Origin: Dendrocalamus latiflorus
Taxonomy: Eukaryota; Streptophyta; Magnoliopsida; Poales; Poaceae
NCBI GenBank assembly: GCA_017311315.1
Contig: CM029644.1
Span: 32,445,606 to 32,509,605, forward strand
Direction: 5' to 3'
DNA: 64,000 nt
Program-made: the position numbers and the translations under genes
Shown here: positions 56,261-64,000 of the stretch, in pieces
How positions within the stretch are numbered: the first letter of the stretch is position 1
How the letters are laid out: each line of letters starts with the position of its first letter
Notes under the pieces: generated by a model
Database searches by the model: none
The model's input: the letters and a program-made list of their open reading frames with translations, nothing else
What the model was told of the DNA's origin: nothing

Positions 56261-59200
56261 TTTTCTCCAATCGGCCGAACGGAGCAAAAAGGGAGGAGCC
56301 GGGTGTCGTCCTGCCCCCGGAGCTGGAGGCCATAGCCCAGAAACACATGTTGCAAGTTTTGTTTTTGGCTATTGTAGAACATGCATGATTACTAACTCAA
56401 TTTAGCATAAAGCCTGGAAGGAGTGTTCACATTCTGTTTAGTTTTATCAGATCAACTTTATTAGCATGGTGGACTTTCCAACACAAACACTAAAATGCAA
56501 TCTACAGACTTTTTCTTTTGATTATAACATGATGGTCTTTCGGTACAACACCATAGGCAATCTAAAAACTTTCAAAAATTAATAGTTGCATAACTTAAAA
56601 TTTGTAAAACAAATATATACCTTTAATTCTGACCGAATTTGCGTACTATAGACGTAGAAATTTTTATTTACAAATTGTACCGTCATGTTTTCGAATTTTG
56701 TAGTTTTATTTCTGCATTTATGTATTTTTGGATATTGAAAAGTTTAGTTATGAGTTTGAATTTTGGGCACACAATGCTACTAAAATCTGATACTACATAT
56801 GTGCGTGCGTATATATGCAGTAGAGCAATACTTCTTCTGCAACGCGACTCTGCTCTGTACAGTTCCGTGCAGTCCCTTTCTTGTGCAAATCAACATGCCT
56901 GTCCCCGCTAAACATTCCCATATCCCAAGTGACAGAGGGGCGGAGGTGAAGCAACGGACATGATATAGGGTGCAGCTGCACCTGAGCTCAGCACATCCGC
57001 ACTCAAAGAAAAAAGATATTATATTTTACCATTCACATGCAACTATTCTTTTTGTATTTGCTATTTCTTGTGTTAGTGGAATAATCGGCAGCGCTAATAT
57101 TTATCAGTTGCAAACATGTCAGAAGAGAAAACAGAAATGTACAAAATATTCTGTACCTCAAAAAGAAGCAAATGTTTTTTAGCAATTTCAGCATATTGCT
57201 TTCCCAGTATTGTCTTTGAGTGGGTTCGAATAACCCTTAGGGCAGTCTCAATTCGAGAAGGATGCCTGTAGACCTGTAAACATGGCAGCATAAGAAACAT
57301 AATAGTAATAACAATAATGATGATGATAGATAGATAGATAGATAGATAAAAACATGAATGGATTATTTTTTATTGCTTTAAATGTGAGGTTGGTTGGTGA
57401 TAGAAGTAAAGCCAACAGGCTTAGAGTACTTAATAATAGATTACAAGGGGGATTACATATATATAGGAGTACAGAGGGAGCCCAAAGGGCTAGGCCAGCC
57501 TGGAGGTGGCGCATAAGTCTAGGATAGCCTAGGATACAGTGAGAGGTAATTAATTCTAACACCCCCCCGCAGTCGGAACGTGGATGGAACGAACGTTCAG
57601 ACTGGAGCGAAATTCGGTGAAGACAGACGAAGGAAGCCCCTTGGTGAAGACATCGGCGTACTGTGACGTGGTGGGAACGTGGAGGACACGGACAGCACCA
57701 ATGGCGACCCTTTCACGGACGAAGTGGAGGTCGATTTCCACGTGCTTGGTGCGCTGATGTTGCACAGGGTTGGTGGAGAGGTAGACGGCGCTGACGTTGT
57801 CGCAGTAGACTAGGGAGGCAGTCTGGAGGGGGTGGTGCAGTTCCTGTAGAAGTTGATGTAGCCAGGAAGCTTCAGCGACACCGTTTGCAACAGCACGGTA
57901 CTCAGCTTCGGCACTCGACCGAGAGACAGTGGGCTGCCGTTTAGATGACCAGGAAATGAGACTGCCGCCGAGGAAGACCGCATAGCCGGAGGTGGAGCGA
58001 CGAGTGTCCGGGCAGCCAGCCCAATCAGCATCAGTGTAAATGACGAGCTGGGATGGAGCGGACCGGGGAATGACCAAGCCGTAGCTGAGGGTGCCTTGCA
58101 GGTATCGAAGAATCCGCTTGGCAGCAGTCAGGTGAGCTTCTCGGGGGTCATGCATGTGGAGGCAAATTTGCTGGACAGCATAGGCAATGTCGGGGCGAGT
58201 GAAAGTCAGGTACTGGAGGGCGCCGGCAAGACTGCGGTAGGCAGTGGGATCAGCCACCGGAGAGCCAGCATCAGCAGATACCTTGGCGCAAGTATCAACA
58301 GGAGTGGAGCAGGGATTGCAGCCGGTCATGCCATGCCGATCAAGGATGTCCAGAGTGTATTGGCGCTGAGAGAGAGTGAGAGTGTCCTTGTGGCGCTGAA
58401 CTGCCACGCCGAGGAAGTGATGTAGGGGGCCAAGGTCCTTCATGGCAAACTCTTGCTTCAGAGCAGCAATCACTCGGAGGAGGAGCTGCTGAGAGGAGGC
58501 AGTGAGGACAATGTCATCCACATATAGGAGTAAGTAGACAATTTCAGTACCACGTCGGTATATGAACAGGGAGGTGTCTGACTTGGCTTCGGTGAACCCC
58601 AGGGTGAGCAGATAGGCAGCAAACCGACTGTACCAGGCACGGGGTGCTTGCTTCAGCCCGTACAGAGACTTGTTGAGCTTGCACACGTGATCTGGAAGAG
58701 CAGGATCAGCGAACCCGGTGGGCTGAGAGCAGTACACAGTTTCTGACAGAGTGCCGTGGAGGAAGGCGTTCTTCACGTCGAGTTGATGGATTGGCCAATT
58801 CCAAGTGTGCGCCAAGGTGATGACGGTGCGAACGGTGGCTGGTTTGACGACAGGGCTGAAAGTCTCGTCGTAATCAACACCGGGGCGCTGGGTGAAACCG
58901 CGAAGGACCCAACGAGCCTTGTATCTTTCCAGGGAACCATCAGCATGAAACTTATGTTTGAAAATCCACTTGCCAGTCACCACATTGGCCTTGTTTGGGC
59001 CAGGAACAAGATCCCATGTGTGGTTGTCCAGAAGAGCAGCATGTTCTTCTTCCATTGCTCGGCGCCAGTGAGGATTGGCAAGAGCATCGCGGCATGAGCG
59101 CGGAACTGGAGACAGAGCTTCAGTGTGCAGGGCAAGACGAGGCTGGCGGTACCCTGTCTTCCCGCGGGTTGCCATGCCATGGGAGTTGGCAACCGGCGGG

Positions 59201-62200
59201 ATGGGGACAGCCGTTGGTGGAACCGGAGGGCCAGGCTTGACGTAGCGCGGTGGAGACGGAACGATGCTGGAGCGACGAGGAGGGCCCCCCGCAGCGAGCT
59301 CGGGGGAGGAGCTGGGTGTGGGGGGGCGCCTTGAGTAGACGTGAACGACCGGCGGCTTGATGAAGCGGGGAGCCGAGGGCGCCACAGGCGGTGTGGGCGC
59401 CGCCGAGGTGGACGCCGGGGGCGCTGCGGGCGCTGGAGACGTCGTGGGCGCCGAGGGCGCCGGGGACGCCGTGGGTGCCGCGGGTGCCTGGGAAGGTGGC
59501 GCACGGGGCGCCTGATAGTCCGGAGGTGCCGCGGGAGCGGCAGCGGACATGGCGGGTGAGTGCGAGCCAGGTACCGGGGCGATCTGCGGCTGAGGTGCGG
59601 GAAAGCCCGGTGGTGGCGAGCGGGGCGCCGGGTGGCCCTGTCCAGCCATCGGTGGGGGCCCGTGAGGCCCGGGTGTACCTGCAGGGAAGGGTAGTACTGG
59701 TAGGGGGTAATCGTTAGTTAGAAAATCGAGCTCCTGGGGAGGAGGCGAAGGCCGACGAAGAGAGAAAGGAAATGTTGTTTCATCGAAAACAACATGGCGA
59801 GAGATGATGACACGATGAGTGGCGAGGTCGAGGCACCGGTAGCCCTTGTGGTCAGGCGAGTAGCCGATGAACACACAGAGAGTTGAGCGTGGAGCGAGTT
59901 TGTGGGTAGCGGTAGCAGTAAGGTTGGGGTAACAGGTGCACCCGAAAGCGCGCAGGTCATGGTAAGAGGGGAGGGTGCCATGGAGCGCAAAGTGGGGGGT
60001 GCTCATGTGGAGGGTTTTGGTGGGGAGCCGATTGAGGAGGAGAGTGGCAGTGGCAAGAGCATCGGCCCAGTAGGAAGGGGGCATGGAAGCCTGAAAAAGG
60101 AGGGTTCGGGTGACATTGTTAGTGGTGCGAATCATGCGTTCGGCTTTCCCGTTTTGCTGTGAGGTGTAAGGGCAAGACATGCGAAGAGTGACACCATGAG
60201 CGAGAAAGAAAGCACGAGAGGCTGAGTTGTCAAACTCGCGACCATTATCACACTGAACCGTTTTGATGGCGCAGCCGAACTGAGTGTGCACATGAGCAAA
60301 AAAATTGGAAATAGTGGAAAAAGTATCGGACTTCAACCGAAGAGGGAACGTCCAAAGAAAATGAGAGCAGTCATCGAGAATCACCAAGTAATATTTGAAA
60401 CCGGATACACTGGTGACAGGAGAAGTCCATAGATCACAATGAACTAAATCAAAGTTTTTAGTTGCTCTAGACAGGGAATGGCTAAAAGGGAAGCGAACAT
60501 GGCGGCCAAGTTGACACGCATGGCAGAGGGGTGCGGCATCGGACTTGCTGCAGATGATCGAAGAAGACTGAACAAGGCTCTGAAGAGCAGCCTTGCCGGG
60601 ATGACCGAGGCGACGGTGCCAAGTAGTCGAGGAGGGAGTGGCTACCAGGGCGCAGGGGCTGGAGGAAGACGAAGGCAGCTGCAAGGTGTAGAGGGGCCCC
60701 GAGCTGTTACATTGAAGGAGGGTGTTCTTGGAATGGAGATCCTTCACAGAAACACCAAGAGGGTCAAATTCAACTGAAACAGAGTTGTCAGTGGTGAATT
60801 TACGAACAGAAAGAAGGTTTTTAATAATATCGGGAGCAACAAGGACATTGTTGAGGCGAAAAGGTCCAGGAAGAATGGAGAAACCGGTGCCGACCACGGG
60901 AAGGGTGGCACCGTTGCCAACAACAATGGAGGAGGGAAAGGAAGAGAAAGGTGAGGCGGTGACCATACCAGGGTTGGAGGCAATATGAGAGGAAGCACCA
61001 GAGTCGATGACCCAGTCGGAGGTGCTTGGTGGCGGAGTGAGGGCGACGGTGCTGAAGGCGTTGGCGAGGAACTCAGTGGTCCAAGGCGTCGGTGACCAGA
61101 AGTGAGGGGACGCCTGCTGGGGCGCTTGGGAGTACCCTGGTGGTGCACCGGCCATTAGTGCTTGCTGTGGTGATGGTGGCGCAGCGACACGAGGCGGTGG
61201 TCCGCGAGGACCTCCTGGGTTGGGCCCGGGCCACATGTGGATGGACCCAGTCCAAGGGTTGAGGATGGAGGGCCACTGCTGACCGCCGGCGGCCAGCTGC
61301 CCGCTTGGAGAGCCACCTTGGGAGCCGCCTTGGCCACGTCCGCCGCGGCGGCGCCGCCCGCGGCCATTGCCGTTGCCCCCGGGCTGCCCACCAGCAGCCT
61401 GATGAGGGTGCGGAGCAGCACGGGCAGAGGGTGCGGAGGAGGCAGGCGGCTTGGCGGAAGACGAGGCGACGAGGGCCGAAGGCGGAGCGGACGGCGATGC
61501 CATGTTGAGCTCGGCGAGGCGCAGGTCGGCGCGGACGTCGGTGAAGGAGGGAAAGGGCCGCTGTCGAGTGACGAGCTGCGACATGAACTGAAAGCGTTCA
61601 TTGAGGCCGCGGAGGACGTTGAGCACCAGAGTGCGGTCCTGCACGGGCTCGCCGAGGTCGGCAAGAGAATCTGCCATGGTCTTCATCTTCCGGCAGAAAT
61701 CATCGACGGAGAGGGTTCCCTGGCAGGTGGTGCGGAACTCGGCGTCGAGGAGCATGGCGCGGGATTCGCGGTTGTTGAAAAACTGCTGCTCGAGGCCGAG
61801 CCACGCTGCCCGAGCGGTGATGCCGTCGCGCTCGTGAACAACGTCGAGAAGGTCGGGGGAGATGGTGTTGAAGATCCACGAGACAACCGCGCAGTCCATG
61901 CGGGACCAGGCCGCGTCGTGGAGACGGGTGTCGTCGCTGAGGACGTGGTCCTTCAGCGCGAACCGACCGAGGACGAGAAGGATGTAGCCGCGCCATTTGG
62001 AGTAGTTGGAGGCCTGCAGGTCGAGGACGATGGGGATCAAGTTCTTGATGTTCTGCAGGGCGGCGGCCTGGCTGTGCAGGTGGGTGATGGCCGCGGCTTC
62101 AGAGGACACAGAACGAGGGTCCTCGTTGTCGGACGGAGCGTCATCGCAGAGGGCCTCCGCGCGAAGTCGTTCCCGGAGGGAAGAGGCTTGGCGTTCCAGG

Positions 62201-64000
62201 GTGGCAGCCTGTGCGCGCTCGGAGTCGAGGGCGGCGGCGGCGACCCGGACGCGCTCCTGGGCATCGGCGGCGGATTTGAGGAGGTCAGCCTCCTCCTGGA
62301 GTTGCTGGCTACGCTCAGAATTGGAGGAGCGCAGGGAGGCGGCTTCATCTTCCAGTCGCTTGGCGGCGGCGATGGCTTCGTCACGAAGCTTGGTGGCGGC
62401 GGTGGCAGCCGAGCCGCCAAGGCTGGAATCGCCGGATGAGGCCATGGCGGGCGCGAAGGCCGAAGAGGCGGGCGTGGCGACCGGGAAGGCGAGCGGCGGA
62501 AGAGGAGCGGGCGAGCGCGGCGGCCGAAGGGCGCGCGCTGCGGGCGTTTATGGCGCGCGCGGCTCGATACGAGCGCGGCAGCCGAAGCGGGCGCGGGGCG
62601 CCAAAGGGAGCGGAAGCAGGGGATTGGGTGGGGAAGGGCACAGGACCAGTTAGTCGTCTGATACCATGATAGAAGTAAAGCCAACAGGCTTAGAGTACTT
62701 AATAATAGATTACAAGGGGGATTACATATATATAGGAGTACAGAGGGAGCCCAAAGGGCTAGGCCAGCCTGGAGGTGGCGCATAAGTCTAGGATAGCCTA
62801 GGATACAGTGAGAGGTAATTAATTCTAACAGTTGGATTGAAGATAGTTGAGCAAAAAAAATCTAAGTAATTTCTAACAAAAGAGAAGTCAAACTAAAATC
62901 ATATCTGACAATGGTCCTAGTGATGCTTTTCGTGCCTTCATAATGTAAAGGTGATCCAAAAGACAAGTTTATAATGGAAGAGTTCCAAAAAACAGGTGAA
63001 CACTCCATAGAATACAAAGGTGAATCAAGTATAAAATAGATATATTAGAAGACATGTGGTACAGGTAAGTCAAAATGAAAGGTGTAACTCCCTTATAAAA
63101 AATGACACGTGTAACATTATCCTAGAAAAATAAAAAATGTGAATAAAGAAACAAATGAAGTGACAGCTACTGAGCTATATGTAGAAATGAAACACAACTA
63201 TCATCTGGAGAAAAATGGAATCAAAACATACCTGTATGTTTTCCCGAGCAGATCTTGGATTGTTGTTGTCGTCGCCAAGTTGAGATCCCTCATTGGGTTT
63301 TTTATTACGGAAGAAGTGATTCAACTCATATTTTCGCCTTTGCAAATCCTGTGCTTCCTCTACTGAGGCAATAACAGAATCATTGTTCGATTTCTTAACA
63401 AGAAACAGCCGTGCCTCATACACCTAGAAGAATTCATGAGATCAATAATAAACACATGATCCATTTCATTTGGGCATAAATACCTCAGAGAGCACTGGCG
63501 TAAGACTACCTGAAACAGCTCATCTAATTCACACTGGATGCATAAAGAACCAGTACCATCATAGCAATTTGGACAATATCGCTGACCCTCAATGTCCTCA
63601 TCTCTTGGGTTATCCATTGTTTTGTCAACTTCCAAAAGTCTATGCAACAATTGTTGCCTTGAACTTTGCAGAGAATCAATACCAGCTTGAATGGTATACT
63701 TCAAGCCAGTAATAGTTTGAACCCTGTGCACAGAACAAAACAACCAAGTCATCCATAAACTGCAACAAGAAGATTTTAATTTAGTGATACAAAATCCTGA
63801 AGAATTAAATCACTATAATGAGCAAGGAGAACAAACTGTATGGACAAACTGAACCAAGTTTGCTGCTGACCTGGAAGATATTCCCATTGAGCCCAAGCCA
63901 GTGGTGCTCTTAGTGGATGAATTATCAATCTTCCTAATGAGATCATCAGCAGAATCTTTATTCTGTTCAATGCAGTCCAAAGCATACAGCCACCAATTCA
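51675..64000 (-). CDS. SHPRH: SHPRH/Rad5-type SNF2 helicase and RING E3 ligase, C-terminal part
   Basis: Ten exons are readable: 63871-64000 (runs off the edge), 63510-63723, 63232-63423, 57157-57273, 54505-54750, 54036-54240, 53283-53479, 52591-52742, 52027-52288 and 51675-51947; about 662 codons in one frame. SHPRH couples a SNF2 ATPase to a RING E3 ligase; the human and yeast relatives polyubiquitinate PCNA at stalled forks. Here the SNF2 N-lobe is outside the window. Seen in order: a linker with a Cys cluster (RYCPNCYDGTGSLCIQC), helical segments, the RING finger (CPICQEKIFDQKMVFQCGHS, CCKCC, MCPTC), then the helicase C-lobe (KILVFSSWNDVLDVLEHSL; GANGLNLLEAQHVILVEPLL; QAISRIHRVGQDKSTFIHRF) and a short tail. 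The stop is TAA at 51675. An intact copia element occupies the intron between exons 63232-63423 and 57157-57273. Confidence 0.94.
52315..52383. repeat. 33-bp tandem duplication in an SHPRH intron
   Basis: CCACTGCATTGTCCATAAGA plus a GAWGCATATA end occurs twice in a row, immediately upstream of exon 52027-52288. Confidence 0.8.
53783..53995. repeat. dispersed repeat family B, copy 2
   Basis: In the SHPRH intron between the two RING exons. It shares an ordered set of words with 29930-30085 and has a CTTTTGGCTTTT start and a CCATAAACCGCAGCC end. Confidence 0.5.
55401..55507 (-). repeat. candidate short LTR in an SHPRH intron
   Basis: On the minus strand a purine tract, AGAGGGGAGGGGG, is followed by TGTTAAGGG and, about 107 bp on, TTCTTACA, the pattern of polypurine tract plus LTR with TG...CA ends. 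The expected second LTR and primer site to the right (to about 56200) were not found, so this is a truncated element at best. Confidence 0.4.
56213..56259. repeat. (CT)n microsatellite
   Basis: About 23 CT dinucleotides in an SHPRH intron. Confidence 0.95.
57325..57348. repeat. (GATA)n microsatellite
   Basis: About six GATA units just outside the left LTR of the copia element. Confidence 0.9.
57398..57561 (-). repeat. 3' LTR of the copia element
   Basis: 164 bp, apparently identical to 62667-62830. Confidence 0.97.
57556..62445 (-). CDS. copia gag-pol polyprotein, 1629 aa, uninterrupted
   Basis: One frame carries the whole replication machinery. Order: an N-terminal coiled coil (about 20-100, Ala/Glu/Arg-rich heptads); UBN2-type gag (about 130-310, KWRGYILLVLGRFALKDHV); a Gly/Arg-rich basic segment instead of a CCHC knuckle; aspartic protease DSGASSH (about 482); GAG-pre-integrase with H-x3-H and CHAC; the integrase core with D in HCDLW, D in QCDNGREF and E in GKAERM; a long Pro/Ala/Ser linker; reverse transcriptase (KWIFKHKFHADGS, LDVKNAFLHG, YVDDIVL); and RNase H (YTDADWAGC, SSAEAEYRA, VYCDN). 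The domain order integrase-before-RT defines copia. The stop codon overlaps the start of the 3' LTR by a few bases. No stop or frameshift is seen. Confidence 0.97.
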   Translation of the reverse strand: MASSGDSSLGGSAATAATKLRDEAIAAAKRLEDEAASLRSSNSERSQQLQEEADLLKSAADAQERVRVAAAALDSERAQAATLERQASSLRERLRAEALCDDAPSDNEDPRSVSSEAAAITHLHSQAAALQNIKNLIPIVLDLQASNYSKWRGYILLVLGRFALKDHVLSDDTRLHDAAWSRMDCAVVSWIFNTISPDLLDVVHERDGITARAAWLGLEQQFFNNRESRAMLLDAEFRTTCQGTLSVDDFCRKMKTMADSLADLGEPVQDRTLVLNVLRGLNERFQFMSQLVTRQRPFPSFTDVRADLRLAELNMASPSAPPSALVASSSAKPPASSAPSARAAPHPHQAAGGQPGGNGNGRGRRRRGGRGQGGSQGGSPSGQLAAGGQQWPSILNPWTGSIHMWPGPNPGGPRGPPPRVAAPPSPQQALMAGAPPGYSQAPQQASPHFWSPTPWTTEFLANAFSTVALTPPPSTSDWVIDSGASSHIASNPGMVTASPFSSFPSSIVVGNGATLPVVGTGFSILPGPFRLNNVLVAPDIIKNLLSVRKFTTDNSVSVEFDPLGVSVKDLHSKNTLLQCNSSGPLYTLQLPSSSSSPCALVATPSSTTWHRRLGHPGKAALQSLVQSSSIICSKSDAAPLCHACQLGRHVRFPFSHSLSRATKNFDLVHCDLWTSPVTSVSGFKYYLVILDDCSHFLWTFPLRLKSDTFSTISNFFAHVHTQFGCAIKTVQCDNGREFDNSASRAFFLAHGVTLRMSCPYTSQQNGKAERMIRTTNNVTRTLLFQASMPPSYWADALATATLLLNRLPTKTLHMSTPHFALHGTLPSYHDLRAFGCTCYPNLTATATHKLAPRSTLCVFIGYSPDHKGYRCLDLATHRVIISRHVVFDETTFPFSLRRPSPPPQELDFLTNDYPLPVLPFPAGTPGPHGPPPMAGQGHPAPRSPPPGFPAPQPQIAPVPGSHSPAMSAAAPAAPPDYQAPRAPPSQAPAAPTASPAPSAPTTSPAPAAPPASTSAAPTPPVAPSAPRFIKPPVVHVYSRRPPTPSSSPELAAGGPPRRSSIVPSPPRYVKPGPPVPPTAVPIPPVANSHGMATRGKTGYRQPRLALHTEALSPVPRSCRDALANPHWRRAMEEEHAALLDNHTWDLVPGPNKANVVTGKWIFKHKFHADGSLERYKARWVLRGFTQRPGVDYDETFSPVVKPATVRTVITLAHTWNWPIHQLDVKNAFLHGTLSETVYCSQPTGFADPALPDHVCKLNKSLYGLKQAPRAWYSRFAAYLLTLGFTEAKSDTSLFIYRRGTEIVYLLLYVDDIVLTASSQQLLLRVIAALKQEFAMKDLGPLHHFLGVAVQRHKDTLTLSQRQYTLDILDRHGMTGCNPCSTPVDTCAKVSADAGSPVADPTAYRSLAGALQYLTFTRPDIAYAVQQICLHMHDPREAHLTAAKRILRYLQGTLSYGLVIPRSAPSQLVIYTDADWAGCPDTRRSTSGYAVFLGGSLISWSSKRQPTVSRSSAEAEYRAVANGVAEASWLHQLLQELHHPLQTASLVYCDNVSAVYLSTNPVQHQRTKHVEIDLHFVRERVAIGAVRVLHVPTTSQYADVFTKGLPSSVFTEFRSSLNVRSIHVPTAGGC
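62667..62830 (-). repeat. 5' LTR of the copia element
   Basis: 164 bp, apparently identical to 57398-57561. It begins, on the minus strand, TGTTAGAATTAATTACC. Confidence 0.97.

Larger units (their letters stand above)
57398..62830 (-). mobile_element. intact copia LTR retrotransposon, 5433 bp
   Basis: Two 164-bp LTRs (57398-57561 and 62667-62830) read as identical by eye and have TG...CA ends. A perfect 5-bp target duplication, GTTGG, flanks the element at 57393-57397 and 62831-62835. On the minus strand the primer site TGGTATCAGA (62657-62666) directly follows the 5' LTR, and a G-rich polypurine run precedes the 3' LTR. One open frame fills the interior. Identical LTRs imply a very recent insertion. 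It lies in an SHPRH intron in the same transcriptional orientation as the gene, so its polyadenylation signals could truncate SHPRH transcripts. Confidence 0.97.

Noticed and set aside
61237..62439. 400-codon plus-strand open frame
   Set aside because: It is the exact antisense of the copia gag region; GC-rich codon bias leaves the complement open. No independent motif.

Overview
This is a plant nuclear window, almost certainly from a grass and probably a rice-like (Oryza) genome. It has multi-exon genes with GT-AG introns and very GC-rich first exons, many MITEs, copia and gypsy elements primed by initiator tRNA-Met, long (TA)n tracts, and host proteins that look like rice members of their families. 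The species is inferred, not proven.

Five host genes can be read, all on the minus strand. Left to right they are: (1) the N-terminal half of a VAL/HSI2-type B3 transcriptional repressor (1302-3722), running off the left edge; (2) a complete 12-exon vacuolar sorting receptor of 629 residues (13943-19142); (3) a tiny two-exon gene for the 6.7 kDa subunit of mitochondrial complex III, 61 residues (31473-32900); (4) a three-exon group III WRKY factor, 330 residues (45364-47280); (5) the C-terminal ten exons of an SHPRH/Rad5-type RING-helicase (51675-64000), running off the right edge. They are unrelated in function; nothing suggests a cluster.

Most of the rest is mobile DNA. The most interesting element is a Mutator-like transposon of about 9.5 kb (19531-29008). 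It has terminal inverted repeats, GC-rich subterminal repeats and four genes: an 886-residue MURA-type transposase with its DDE residues, SWIM finger and CCHC knuckle intact; a two-exon plant mobile domain (PMD) protein; a small GRF zinc-finger membrane protein; and a GRF zinc-finger coiled-coil protein. The last two are divergently transcribed across a 31-bp minisatellite. A second, different long-TIR element (33767-38648) carries a decayed PMD gene whose intron sits at the same place.

A very young copia element (57398-62830; LTRs that read as identical, a perfect 5-bp target duplication, one open 1629-codon frame) lies inside an SHPRH intron. Other mobile DNA includes an LTR element splitting the VAL B3 domain (1-932), a small non-autonomous LTR element (7865-9249), a probable gypsy solo LTR (48062-51461), several MITEs and a LINE fragment. 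Exon boundaries were derived by eye from splice sites, reading-frame continuity and family resemblance. No alignment or database search was run.
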